Assembly (NCBI RefSeq): GCF_014873755.1
Contig: NZ_JADBEG010000001.1
Location: forward strand, 1,676,501-1,740,500
Source of the DNA: Amycolatopsis lexingtonensis
GTDB lineage: Bacteria > Actinomycetota > Actinomycetes > Mycobacteriales > Pseudonocardiaceae
Direction of reading: 5' to 3'
DNA: 64,000 nt
Below the pieces are notes generated by a model. That model had not been told where the DNA came from and did no database searches. It saw only the letters and a list, made by a program, of their open reading frames with translations. This document shows positions 16,143 through 24,493 of the stretch, piece after piece (positions within the stretch are counted from its first letter, which is position 1; every line of letters begins with the position of its first letter). Made by a program: the position numbers and the translations under genes.

Positions 16143-17639
16143 ATGCGAGACGAGCCCGCGCTGTGGCTGTTCGCCGACCAGCTCGGGCCGCACTTCCACG
16201 GCACGCCCGAGCACCGGCACCGGGACGTCCTGGTGATCCGCTCGGCCGCGGCCTTCGCCGCGAAACCCTTCCACCGCCAGAAACTGCACCTGGTCCAGGC
16301 CGCGCTGCACCGGCTCGCCGCCGACCTCGGCGACCGCGTCACGCTGCTCGACGCGCCCGACTACCGCACCGGCCTGCGCCGGTTCGGCCGGCCGGTGGTG
16401 GTGCACGAACCGACGTCGCACGCGGCCGACGCCTTCGTCCGGCGGCTGCACGGCGAAGGCGTGGTGACGGAGATCCTGCCGACGCCGGGGTTCGTGCTGT
16501 CCAAAGCGGACTTCGCGACCTGGGCCGATGGGCGCACCCGGTTCGTCATGGAGGACTTCTACCGCGACCAGCGCCGGAAGTTCGGCGTGCTGCTCGAAGC
16601 GGACGGCGAGCCCGCAGGCGGGCAGTGGAACTACGACCACGACAACCGGCGGCCGCCGCCGAAGACCACCCGCCTCGACGTCCCGGCGCCGTGGCACCCG
16701 CGGGAGAACGAAATCGACGACCGCGTCCGCGCCGAGCTCGACGCGGCCGAGCGCGCGGGGGAGATCCACCCGGTCGGCGTGGACGGGCCGCGGCGGTTCG
16801 CCGTCGGGCACGACGAAGCCCAGCGTGCGCTCAAGCGGTTCCTCGACCACCGCCTGCCCGTGTTCGGGCCGCACCAGGACGCGATGCTGACCCACGACTG
16901 GGCGATGGCGCACGCGCTGCTGTCCGTCCCGCTGAACCTCGGGCTGCTCGACCCGCGCGACGTCGTCCGGCGGGCCGAGGAGCGGTACCGGGCCGGCGAC
17001 GCGCCGCTGAGCAGCGTCGAGGGGTTCGTCCGGCAGGTGCTGGGCTGGCGCGAATGGGTGTGGCACCTGTACTGGCACCACGGGCCGGAGTACCTGCGCC
17101 GCAACGCTTTGCAGGCCCGGCGGAAGCTGCCGGAGTGGTGGTGGTCGCTGGACGCCGACGCCGTCGAAGCGGCCTGCCTGCGCACCGCGCTCGCCGGCGT
17201 CCGCGACCGCGGCTACGCCCACCACATCGAGCGCCTGATGGTGCTGGGCAACCACGCGCTGCAGCGCGGCTACGACCCCGCCGAGCTGAACCGCTGGTTC
17301 GCGACGGCGTTCGTCGACGGGTTTCCCTGGGTGATGCCGGCCAACGTGATCGGCATGAGCCAGTACGCCGACGGCGGGGTCGTCGGGACCAAGCCGTACG
17401 CCGCCGGAGGTGCCTACATCAACCGGATGAGTGATCACTGCCCCGGCTGCGTGTTCGACCCGAAGAAACGGACCGGGCCGGACGCGTGCCCGTTCACCGC
17501 GGGCTACTGGGCGTTCCTCGACCGGAACGCCGGGCGGCTGAAGGGAAATCACCGCATGCGGCAGCCGTTGAGCGGCCTCGAGCGGCTCGCGGACCGGGCC
17601 GAGGTCGTCGCCCGGGAAGCGGAGCGCGACCACTTCTGA
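16143..17639 (+). CDS. Fe-S bacterial cryptochrome/(6-4) photolyase-like protein (PhrB family)
   Basis: 498 residues. The N-terminal Rossmann-like domain (LWLFADQLGPHF) is followed by the all-helical FAD domain. The sequence carries the signature of the iron-sulfur bacterial cryptochrome/photolyase group: GWREWVWHLYW, HHIERLMVLGNHALQRGYDP, WVMPANVIGMSQYADGG. Four cysteines match the 4Fe-4S ligands: one in EAACLRTALAG and three in the CPGC and DACPF segments near the C-terminus. PhrB-type enzymes repair (6-4) photoproducts with light. Antenna would be a lumazine-type chromophore. It is co-directional with, and only 9 nt after, a MarR gene, which is an unusual regulator for a photolyase. Confidence 0.92.
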   Translation: MRDEPALWLFADQLGPHFHGTPEHRHRDVLVIRSAAAFAAKPFHRQKLHLVQAALHRLAADLGDRVTLLDAPDYRTGLRRFGRPVVVHEPTSHAADAFVRRLHGEGVVTEILPTPGFVLSKADFATWADGRTRFVMEDFYRDQRRKFGVLLEADGEPAGGQWNYDHDNRRPPPKTTRLDVPAPWHPRENEIDDRVRAELDAAERAGEIHPVGVDGPRRFAVGHDEAQRALKRFLDHRLPVFGPHQDAMLTHDWAMAHALLSVPLNLGLLDPRDVVRRAEERYRAGDAPLSSVEGFVRQVLGWREWVWHLYWHHGPEYLRRNALQARRKLPEWWWSLDADAVEAACLRTALAGVRDRGYAHHIERLMVLGNHALQRGYDPAELNRWFATAFVDGFPWVMPANVIGMSQYADGGVVGTKPYAAGGAYINRMSDHCPGCVFDPKKRTGPDACPFTAGYWAFLDRNAGRLKGNHRMRQPLSGLERLADRAEVVAREAERDHF

Positions 17640-17723
17640 GTTCGCACCATTGTGTGACTAGCCGGGTGGGGCGGGCGCTCTTACGGTTGTTGTCTCCCTT
17701 TCCCCGGCGAAGGCGATCCCCCG

Positions 17724-18860
17724 ATGCCCGACGCAGATCCGCGCGCCGGCGTGCTGTCCAAGCGCGCCCTCGTGACGGCGTCCCACGCGGTGGAGCGCGC
17801 AGCACTGGCCGAAGGCGCGGGCGACGACACGGTCGTGTTCGCGCTGTTCCAGCGGCTCCCGTACTTCGAACGCGAGCGGGAGGTGTACGCGCGGATCGCG
17901 CGGCGGGCCGCGGTCACCGTGGTCGGCATGGTCGACTCCGGCCGCCCCGACCTGCCGCACGGCGTCACCCCGGTGCTGCTGCGCCCGGACGAGCCGATGG
18001 CGCGCGAGTGGTCGGTGGCCGTGCTGTCGCCGACGTTCGGCGCGTCGGTCGTCGCGCAGGACCTCGACGAGATCGACCCGCAGGCGTCCGCGGTCGAGGC
18101 CGCCCGCCTGTTCCGCGGCCGCTGGGGCTTGCGCCGCGACGAGGCGTACGCCGAAGTGGTCCGCCTCCGCGACGCGATGGGCGACCGCCTGCCGCCGGCG
18201 GTCCGGCGCAAGGTCGGCGAAGTCCTGGCCTCGGTCGAGACGCCGCCGGCACTCGACGTCGAAAGCCGCGCCGAGGCCGCGCTGCGGCACGTGGCGGCCA
18301 AGCTGGACAAGGCGCGCGTGCGGCCGCGCCCGGCGTCCGGTCCGGCCGTCGACCCGGACACGGGTCTCGACACGTTGGCGGGCATCCAGTCGTGGCTCGG
18401 CGACGCGACCGACACGGTCCCGCTGGGCCTGGTCTTCGTCGCGGTGGACGACCCGGTGGCGGTCGAGCGGCGGCACGGCACCCGCGTCCGCATGCACACC
18501 GAGCAGAACATCGCCGACCTCCTGCGCGACGGCCTGCGCCCCCTCGACCGCGCGGTGCGGCTCGGGCCGGGGGAGTTCCTGGTCGTCCAGCCCGCGGTGC
18601 ACCCGGCCGAGCTGACCGAACGCGGCCGCCGGCTGGAGCGCCGCCTGGCGGCCCTGCACGCGACCTACCCGTTCGTGGACCTGCACCCGCGCACGACGAC
18701 GTTGCTGACCCGCCGCCGTCCGCTGCCGCTGCAGACCCTGCGCGCCCGGCTGCGCGAGGTCCCGGCGGTGACCCTGTGGCCGCCGAGCCAGGGCTCGCTC
18801 CCGATCCCCGAGTCCCGCCCGGTCGCGGTGCGCTCAGGCGGCGGCGAGTGGTTCGAGTGA
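17724..18860 (+). CDS. DICT sensory domain protein with degenerate GGDEF-like C-terminus
   Basis: 378 residues. The N-terminal half (LSKRALVTASHAVERAALAEGAGDDTVVFALFQRLPYFERE) resembles the DICT sensory domain, which is found with diguanylate cyclases and two-component proteins in actinobacteria and cyanobacteria. The C-terminal half (DPDTGLDTLAGIQSWLGD through RLERRLAALHATYPFVDLHPR) has the layout of a GGDEF domain, but the GGDEF active-site loop is replaced by LGPGEFLVV, so cyclase activity is unlikely. Probably a signalling or ligand-binding protein. It ends 12 nt before the convergent MFS gene. Confidence 0.7.
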   Translation: MPDADPRAGVLSKRALVTASHAVERAALAEGAGDDTVVFALFQRLPYFEREREVYARIARRAAVTVVGMVDSGRPDLPHGVTPVLLRPDEPMAREWSVAVLSPTFGASVVAQDLDEIDPQASAVEAARLFRGRWGLRRDEAYAEVVRLRDAMGDRLPPAVRRKVGEVLASVETPPALDVESRAEAALRHVAAKLDKARVRPRPASGPAVDPDTGLDTLAGIQSWLGDATDTVPLGLVFVAVDDPVAVERRHGTRVRMHTEQNIADLLRDGLRPLDRAVRLGPGEFLVVQPAVHPAELTERGRRLERRLAALHATYPFVDLHPRTTTLLTRRRPLPLQTLRARLREVPAVTLWPPSQGSLPIPESRPVAVRSGGGEWFE

Positions 18861-18862
18861 GC

Positions 18863-18878
18863 GTATAACGCCCTATAC
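18863..18878. repeat. palindrome GTATA-N6-TATAC at convergent gene junction
   Basis: GTATAACGCCCTATAC lies between the stops of the DICT gene and the MFS gene (it covers the MFS stop codon). The same GTATAACGCC core with flanking inverted arms is found at 2911-2928 inside a membrane-protein gene. In such a GC-rich genome the recurrence is unlikely to be random; role unknown. Confidence 0.5.
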
Positions 18879-20336
18879 CGCCCGCCGTGACGCCTCCAAT
18901 GCCGCTTTACGGCTACGGCTCAGCACGGACGCCGCCGTCGCGAGCACGAACAGTCCACACGCGACACCGGCCGCCACCCGCACCCCGGCGGTGCAGGCCG
19001 CGCGGGCCGCCGCGAGCAGCTCGTCCGCCGCCGCCAGCCCCCGCGAAGCCACCTCAGCCTGGGCCGGGCCCGCCGACGCCAGCCGCGCGGCCGCCTCCGG
19101 CACCCCCGGTGGCACCACCAGCCGTGCCGCGTACACCGCCGCGGCGAGGGAACCGAACAACGTCGTCCCGACGCCGGCGCCGAGTTCGTAGCCCGTCTTC
19201 TCGACCGCGGCCGCGCCGCCCGCCCGCTCGGCCGGGGCCGCCGTGAGCAGCGTGTCCGTGCTCGACGTCAGCGACAGCGCCATCCCGAACCCGGACGCCA
19301 CCAGCCACCACGGGGACGTCAGCGCTCCGGCCGCCGGGGCCAGCAACGCCACCGCCGTCACCGCGAACCCCGCCGTGCGGACCCGCGCGTTGCCGAAGCG
19401 GGTGAGCAGCGCGGGCGCCCCGACGCTGCCGGCCGCGGACGCCGCGAGCACCAGGAGCAGCCGGGCCGCCGCGGCCGTCGGGGACAGGCCGAGCACCACC
19501 TGGAGGTACTGGGCCAGCAGCAGGCCGAGACCCACCAGCGTGCTCATCACCAGCAGTACCCCGCCGACCGCACCCGGCACGCCCGGCCGCCGGAACAACG
19601 TCAAGTCCAGCAGCGGGACCGCCGCCCGGCGCTGGCGGCGCACGAAGAGCCCGAGCAGGACGCACCCCGCCGCCCCGGCCGCGAAGCCGCCCCCCGACGG
19701 CCCGGCCGCGAAGGCGATCCCGAGCACGCCCCCGGCCGCGAGCAGCGCGCTGAGCGCGTCCCACGGTCCCCGCCCGGGCGGCGACCGCGGCAGCCACCGC
19801 AGGGCCGCGAAGCCGGCGGCGAGGATCACCGGCGGGTTGACCAGGAACGTCGACCGCCAGCCCCACGCCTCGACGAGCACCCCGCCGAGGACCGGTCCGA
19901 ACACCGAGCCGGTCCCGGCGATGCCGCTGCAGACCGCGATCGCCGTCCGCCGTTGCCGCTGCTCCGGGAAGAGCTCCCGCAGCAGCGACATCGTCGTGGG
20001 CATGATCATCGCACCGCCGCAGCCGAGGACCGCCCGCGCGGCGAGCAGTGCCGGGACGTTCGGCGCGGCCGCGCAGGCCACTGAAGCCAGGCCGAACACG
20101 GCGTAGCCGGTGACGAGCACGCGCCGCCGTCCGTAGCGGTCGCCGAGCGTGCCGAACGGGAGCAGCAGTGGCGCCGCGGTGAGCGGGTAGATCGCGACGA
20201 TCCACACCTGCGCGGCGGCGCCCGGCCGCAGCTGCCGGACGAGGTCGGGCAGTGCCACGTGCAGCACGGTCGCGTCCACCGCCACCAGGAACAACCCGGC
20301 CCCGAGCACGGCCGGCAGCGCCCAGGCGCGCGTCAC
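18873..20336 (-). CDS. MFS drug/lipid exporter, DHA2 (14-TMS) type
   Basis: 487 residues with about 14 spans. DHA2 features include the opening LFLVAVDATVLHVALPDL (motif D1-like), GDRYGRRRVLVTG (motif A) and the GxxxGPxxGG motif as GSVFGPVLGGVLVEAWGWRSTFLVN (motif C). Motif C marks antiporters. The GTG start overlaps the stop of the Pks13-like gene (GTGA), making it the last gene of a secreted-protein/FAAL/PKS/MFS operon. It is therefore a good candidate to export or flip the lipid product, a job done by an RND protein (MmpL3) in mycobacteria. Confidence 0.88.
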   Translation of the reverse strand: MTRAWALPAVLGAGLFLVAVDATVLHVALPDLVRQLRPGAAAQVWIVAIYPLTAAPLLLPFGTLGDRYGRRRVLVTGYAVFGLASVACAAAPNVPALLAARAVLGCGGAMIMPTTMSLLRELFPEQRQRRTAIAVCSGIAGTGSVFGPVLGGVLVEAWGWRSTFLVNPPVILAAGFAALRWLPRSPPGRGPWDALSALLAAGGVLGIAFAAGPSGGGFAAGAAGCVLLGLFVRRQRRAAVPLLDLTLFRRPGVPGAVGGVLLVMSTLVGLGLLLAQYLQVVLGLSPTAAAARLLLVLAASAAGSVGAPALLTRFGNARVRTAGFAVTAVALLAPAAGALTSPWWLVASGFGMALSLTSSTDTLLTAAPAERAGGAAAVEKTGYELGAGVGTTLFGSLAAAVYAARLVVPPGVPEAAARLASAGPAQAEVASRGLAAADELLAAARAACTAGVRVAAGVACGLFVLATAASVLSRSRKAALEASRRAV

Positions 20337-23300
20337 GGCCACAGCAGGCCCGCCAGGTGCCGGGCGACGACGTCGACGTGCGGCGGGTCGATCACCGAAA
20401 GGTGGTGCGCGCCGACCGGGACGATCTCCAGCCGCGGGCACAGCTCCGCCCACCCCGCCGCGAGGTCCGTGCGCGAATACCGCGGTTCCATCGCGAGCCC
20501 GGCGGCGTACGGCTCGGTCGCCCGGTACAGCACGACGCGGCCGTCGTAGCGGCGCGGGGTCCCGCGTTCGGCCGCCAGGGTGTCCAAAAAGGACTGACGC
20601 TGGTGCCGCAGCACGCCGGGGCTGAGCAACCCGGCTTCGGCCACGCGCCGCATGGTGAGCTCGATCTGCTCTTCTTCGGGCAGCGGCGCAAGTTCGTCGT
20701 GCCCGAGCCGGACGGCACGGCCGTACGTGCCTTCGACGTACCCGGTGAACCGCAGGAACCGCCGCGCGGACGACGCGCGCGGGTCGAGGTCCGGTTCCGG
20801 CAGCGGCAGCATGGTGTCGATCAGCGCGACGAGCTCGACCGGTTCGCCCTCGTCGGCGAGCCGCGCGGCGACGCCGTAGGCCAGCGCCCCGCCGAACGAC
20901 CACCCGGCGAGCCGGTAGGGCCCGTGCGGCCGGCGCGCGCGGACCAGCGGGAGCAGCCGTTCGACGCGTTCTTCGATGCTGGCCCCCGGCACCCGTTCGA
21001 ACCCGGCACACGGCACGCCCGCGGGCAGCCGGTCCAGCAGCGGGCGGTAGACGGTGCACGTGCTGCCGCCGGGGTGGAACAGCAGGAGCGGCGCGGTCCC
21101 GGCGTCGCCCGGTTTCAGGAGGCGTTCTCCTCGCGTGTCGAGGATGGCCCGCGCGACCTCGGCGATGGCGGCGAGGGTGTCGTGCTTCAGCAGCTCGGCG
21201 GGGTCGACGGGGGTGTCGAGTTCGGTCGTGAGGCCGTCGGCGAGCAGGCGCGCGAGCTGCTCCGGCCGGGCGGCGCCGGTCAGCCGGAGGTGCGTGCCGC
21301 CCGCTTCGGCGCCGGTGTGCTCGCGCCACAGCCGGAGCACGAGCCGGTCGGCGGCGTCCCAGGCGCGGCCGCGGGCCGGCCGGGGCGGGTCGTCGTCGCG
21401 GGGCGCGAGATCGCGGTTGAGGTCGGCGAGGGTGGCCCCGCGGAGGAAGGCGGCGGGATCCGGGTCGGCGCCGAGCTCCCGCCGGACGGCTTCCCGGATC
21501 CGGTTCGCCATCAGGGAGTCGAGCCCGAGTTCGACGAGCGGGACGTCGGCGTCGAGGCGGTCGGGGGCGAGTCCCATGATCGCGGCGACGATCGCGGTGA
21601 GCCGGTCGCCACCGGGCGGCGCGGCCTCCGGCTCGGCGGGCGGCGGGGTCTCCGCGGCCGGGGCGGATTCGTCGGTGTACCAGTGGCGCACGTGGCGCCA
21701 GGGCATCGGGGGCACGTCGGTCAGCCGGGCGCTGTCGTCCGGCGCGGAGAGGGTGATCCGGGTGCCCGCGCAGTACAGCTCCGCCGCGGCCGCGCCGAAC
21801 GCGCGGACCTCGTCCTGGCCGCGGCGCAGGGTGCCGGTCACCACCGCGTCCGCGCCGAGCGTCCGGGCCAGCGACCCCCGCAGGATCGGGTGCGGGGACA
21901 CCTCGACGAACACGCGGTGCCCGTCGGCGGCGGCCGCGGTGACGGCCTGCCGGAACCGCACGGGGCGGCGCAGGTGCGCGGCCCAGTACCCGGCGTCGAA
22001 GTCCGGCAGCTCGCGCGGGTCGGGGAGGACCGTGTCGTACCACGGCACGAGCGGCCGCCGCCCGCCCAGCTCGGCGAGCGCGTCGCGCAGCTCGGGCAGG
22101 ACGTGCTCGACCCCGCGCGAGTGCCCGGCGACGTCCACCGGCAGCCGCCTCGCGGTCCGCCCGGCCGCCGTCAGCTCCGCGACCAGCCGGTCGATCACGG
22201 CTGCGTCCCCGGTTACCGTCACCTGTCCGGGCGCGGCATCGACGGCGAGTTCGACGCCGGGGCGGGCCTCGACCTCGTCCGGGGTCAGCTCGACCGCGGC
22301 CATCGCCCCGCCGGCGTCGACGGTGCCGAGCAGCCGCGCCCGGGTCGCGACCAGGTGGACGGCCTCGTCGGCGCTCAGCACCCCGCTCACCACGGCCGCG
22401 GCCGCGGACCCGAGCGAATGCCCCACGACGGCGGCCGGCCGCACCCCGAGCGCCTCCCACCGGGCGGCCAGGGCGACCTGCGTCCCGAAGATCGCCAGCT
22501 GCGTTTCGGGCAGGGAGAAGGGTTCGCGGGAGGTCAGCAAGGCGCGCAGCGACCGCCCGGTGTGCTCGGCGAAGGGATCCCCGAGCTTGTCGACCTGGGC
22601 GGCGAACGCCGGTTCGGCCGCGAGGAGGCCGCGGCCCATCCCGGTCCACTGGGAACCGTGCCCGGAGAAGACGAACACCGGCCCTTCCCCGCCGGCGGCG
22701 CGCCCGGTGGCGGCCCCCGCGGGCAGCGGATCGGCCCCGGCGCCGACCGCGCGCAGCAGCGCGGCGAGTTCGCCGAGGTCCCCGGCGACGACGGCGGCCC
22801 GGTGCGGACCGGCGTCGTCCCGCCGGAACAGCGTGTGGGTGACATCGGCGAGGTGCGCGCGTTGGCCAGCGGGGGTGCCGAGCCAGCCGGCGAGCTGGGT
22901 GGCCCGCTCGCGGAGCCGGTCCGGGGTGCGGGCGGACAGCAGCCCGATCCGGATACCGGCGCTCTCGCCTTGGCGCGTTTCAGCCGGTGCCGCTGCCTCC
23001 TCCAGCACGACGTGGGCATTCGTCCCGCCGAACCCGAAAGCCGACACCCCCGCGACCGCGCGCCCGCCACGCCGCGGCCACGGCGTCGCCTCGCGCACCA
23101 CCCGCAACCCCAGCTCCTCGAACGCGATGTGCGGGTTCGGCGCGGCGAAGTGCAGCTGCGGCGGCACCTCGCCGTGCACCAGCGCCAGCACCACCTTGAT
23201 CACCCCCGCGATCCCCGCCGCGGCCTCGGCGTGCGCGATGTTCGTCTTCACCGACCCGATCAGCAGCGGCGACCGCGCGTCGCGCCCGGCTCCCAGCACC

Positions 23301-24493
23301 GCACCGAGCGCCCGGGCCTCGATCGGGTCGCCGAGCAGCGTGCCCGTCCCGTGCGCCTCCACGTAGTCCACTGTGGACGGATCGAGCCCGCGGTAGGCGT
23401 CCCGGAGCATCGCCTGCTGCGCCGCCGGGTTGGGGGCGGCCAGCCCGTGGGAACGGCCGTCCGAATTGACCGCCGACGCGCGGATCACCGCCAGCACGCG
23501 GTCGCCGTCGACCTCGGCGTCCGCGAGGCGCTTGAGCACCACCACGCCGCAGCCTTCGGCGCGGGCGATGCCGTCCGCGGCCGCCGAGAACGTCTTGCAG
23601 CGGCCGTCCGCCGCGAGCAGGCCCGCCGCCGAGAACGCCGCCGTCGGCCCGGGCAGCAGCATCAGGTTGACGCCCGCGGCCAGCGCCAGGTCGGCGTCGC
23701 CGTCGCGCAGGGCGCGCACCGCGTGGTGCACCGCCACCAGCGAAGACGAGCACGCCGTGTCCACCGCCACGCTCGGCCCGCGCAGGTCGAAGACGTACGA
23801 CAGCCGGTTGGCCGCGATGCTGCCCGCCGCGCCGGTCGCCGTCCACAGGTCCGGGGCGCCGCCGCTCATCGTGAGGTGGCCGTAGTCGTGGGTGGCGATG
23901 CCGGTGAACACGCCGGTGCGGCTGCCGCGCAGCGACGACGGCGCGATCCCGGCGTGCTCCAGCGCCGCCCACGTCACCTCCAGGAGCATCCGCTGCTGCG
24001 GGTCCATCGTGGCCGCTTCGCGCGGGGTGATGCCGAAGTGCTCGGCGTCGAACCCGGCGACGTCGTCGAGGAACCCGCCCACCACCGGTGCCGCGTCGGC
24101 GCTCCACCGCCCCGGCGGCGCGGTCCGGACGGCGTCCCGCCCGGTCCGCAGCAGGTCCCAGTACTCCTCGAGGCCGTCCGCGCCGGGGAAGCGGCAGCCC
24201 AGGCCGACGACGGCGACCGGATCGGTGCGGCGCCGGTCGGCGGGCGCCGCGGCGGGCTCGGGTCCGGCGCCCGCGACGAGGGTGCGGGCGAGGTGGTCGA
24301 TGGTCGGGCTTTCCCACAGCAGCGTCGCGGGCAGCCGGGTACCGAGCAGGTCTTCGAGGTCGGCCGCGATCCCGACGGCCTGGCGGGAGGACAGGCCGTA
24401 GTCGGCGAGGGGCCGGTCGGGCTCGGCGGTCAGGCCGGTGTGCTCGGCGACGGCGTCGAGGAGCCAGCGGCGCAGGGCGTCCGGGTTTCTCAT
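20333..24493 (-). CDS. Pks13-like condensing polyketide synthase (ACP-KS-AT-ACP-TE)
   Basis: 1386 residues. Domains in order: N-terminal ACP with atypical GLSS (Ser36); KS ~91-500 with Cys248 (DTACSSS), His381 (EAHGTGT) and His421; AT ~605-905 with Ser693 in GHSLG; C-terminal ACP with Ser993 (GLDSL); an ACP-like linker lacking the serine (~1046-1120); and thioesterase ~1135-1386 with Ser1199 (GWSFGG), Asp1226 and His1363/1364. There are no reductive domains. This layout, and the GWSFGG thioesterase, are those of mycobacterial Pks13 (1733 residues), which joins two fatty acyl chains by Claisen condensation and passes the product to trehalose. ATG overlaps the FAAL stop (ATGA), as fadD32 and pks13 are paired in mycolate producers. 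AccD4-type carboxylase genes are not adjacent. Confidence 0.9.
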   Translation of the reverse strand: MRNPDALRRWLLDAVAEHTGLTAEPDRPLADYGLSSRQAVGIAADLEDLLGTRLPATLLWESPTIDHLARTLVAGAGPEPAAAPADRRRTDPVAVVGLGCRFPGADGLEEYWDLLRTGRDAVRTAPPGRWSADAAPVVGGFLDDVAGFDAEHFGITPREAATMDPQQRMLLEVTWAALEHAGIAPSSLRGSRTGVFTGIATHDYGHLTMSGGAPDLWTATGAAGSIAANRLSYVFDLRGPSVAVDTACSSSLVAVHHAVRALRDGDADLALAAGVNLMLLPGPTAAFSAAGLLAADGRCKTFSAAADGIARAEGCGVVVLKRLADAEVDGDRVLAVIRASAVNSDGRSHGLAAPNPAAQQAMLRDAYRGLDPSTVDYVEAHGTGTLLGDPIEARALGAVLGAGRDARSPLLIGSVKTNIAHAEAAAGIAGVIKVVLALVHGEVPPQLHFAAPNPHIAFEELGLRVVREATPWPRRGGRAVAGVSAFGFGGTNAHVVLEEAAAPAETRQGESAGIRIGLLSARTPDRLRERATQLAGWLGTPAGQRAHLADVTHTLFRRDDAGPHRAAVVAGDLGELAALLRAVGAGADPLPAGAATGRAAGGEGPVFVFSGHGSQWTGMGRGLLAAEPAFAAQVDKLGDPFAEHTGRSLRALLTSREPFSLPETQLAIFGTQVALAARWEALGVRPAAVVGHSLGSAAAAVVSGVLSADEAVHLVATRARLLGTVDAGGAMAAVELTPDEVEARPGVELAVDAAPGQVTVTGDAAVIDRLVAELTAAGRTARRLPVDVAGHSRGVEHVLPELRDALAELGGRRPLVPWYDTVLPDPRELPDFDAGYWAAHLRRPVRFRQAVTAAAADGHRVFVEVSPHPILRGSLARTLGADAVVTGTLRRGQDEVRAFGAAAAELYCAGTRITLSAPDDSARLTDVPPMPWRHVRHWYTDESAPAAETPPPAEPEAAPPGGDRLTAIVAAIMGLAPDRLDADVPLVELGLDSLMANRIREAVRRELGADPDPAAFLRGATLADLNRDLAPRDDDPPRPARGRAWDAADRLVLRLWREHTGAEAGGTHLRLTGAARPEQLARLLADGLTTELDTPVDPAELLKHDTLAAIAEVARAILDTRGERLLKPGDAGTAPLLLFHPGGSTCTVYRPLLDRLPAGVPCAGFERVPGASIEERVERLLPLVRARRPHGPYRLAGWSFGGALAYGVAARLADEGEPVELVALIDTMLPLPEPDLDPRASSARRFLRFTGYVEGTYGRAVRLGHDELAPLPEEEQIELTMRRVAEAGLLSPGVLRHQRQSFLDTLAAERGTPRRYDGRVVLYRATEPYAAGLAMEPRYSRTDLAAGWAELCPRLEIVPVGAHHLSVIDPPHVDVVARHLAGLLWP

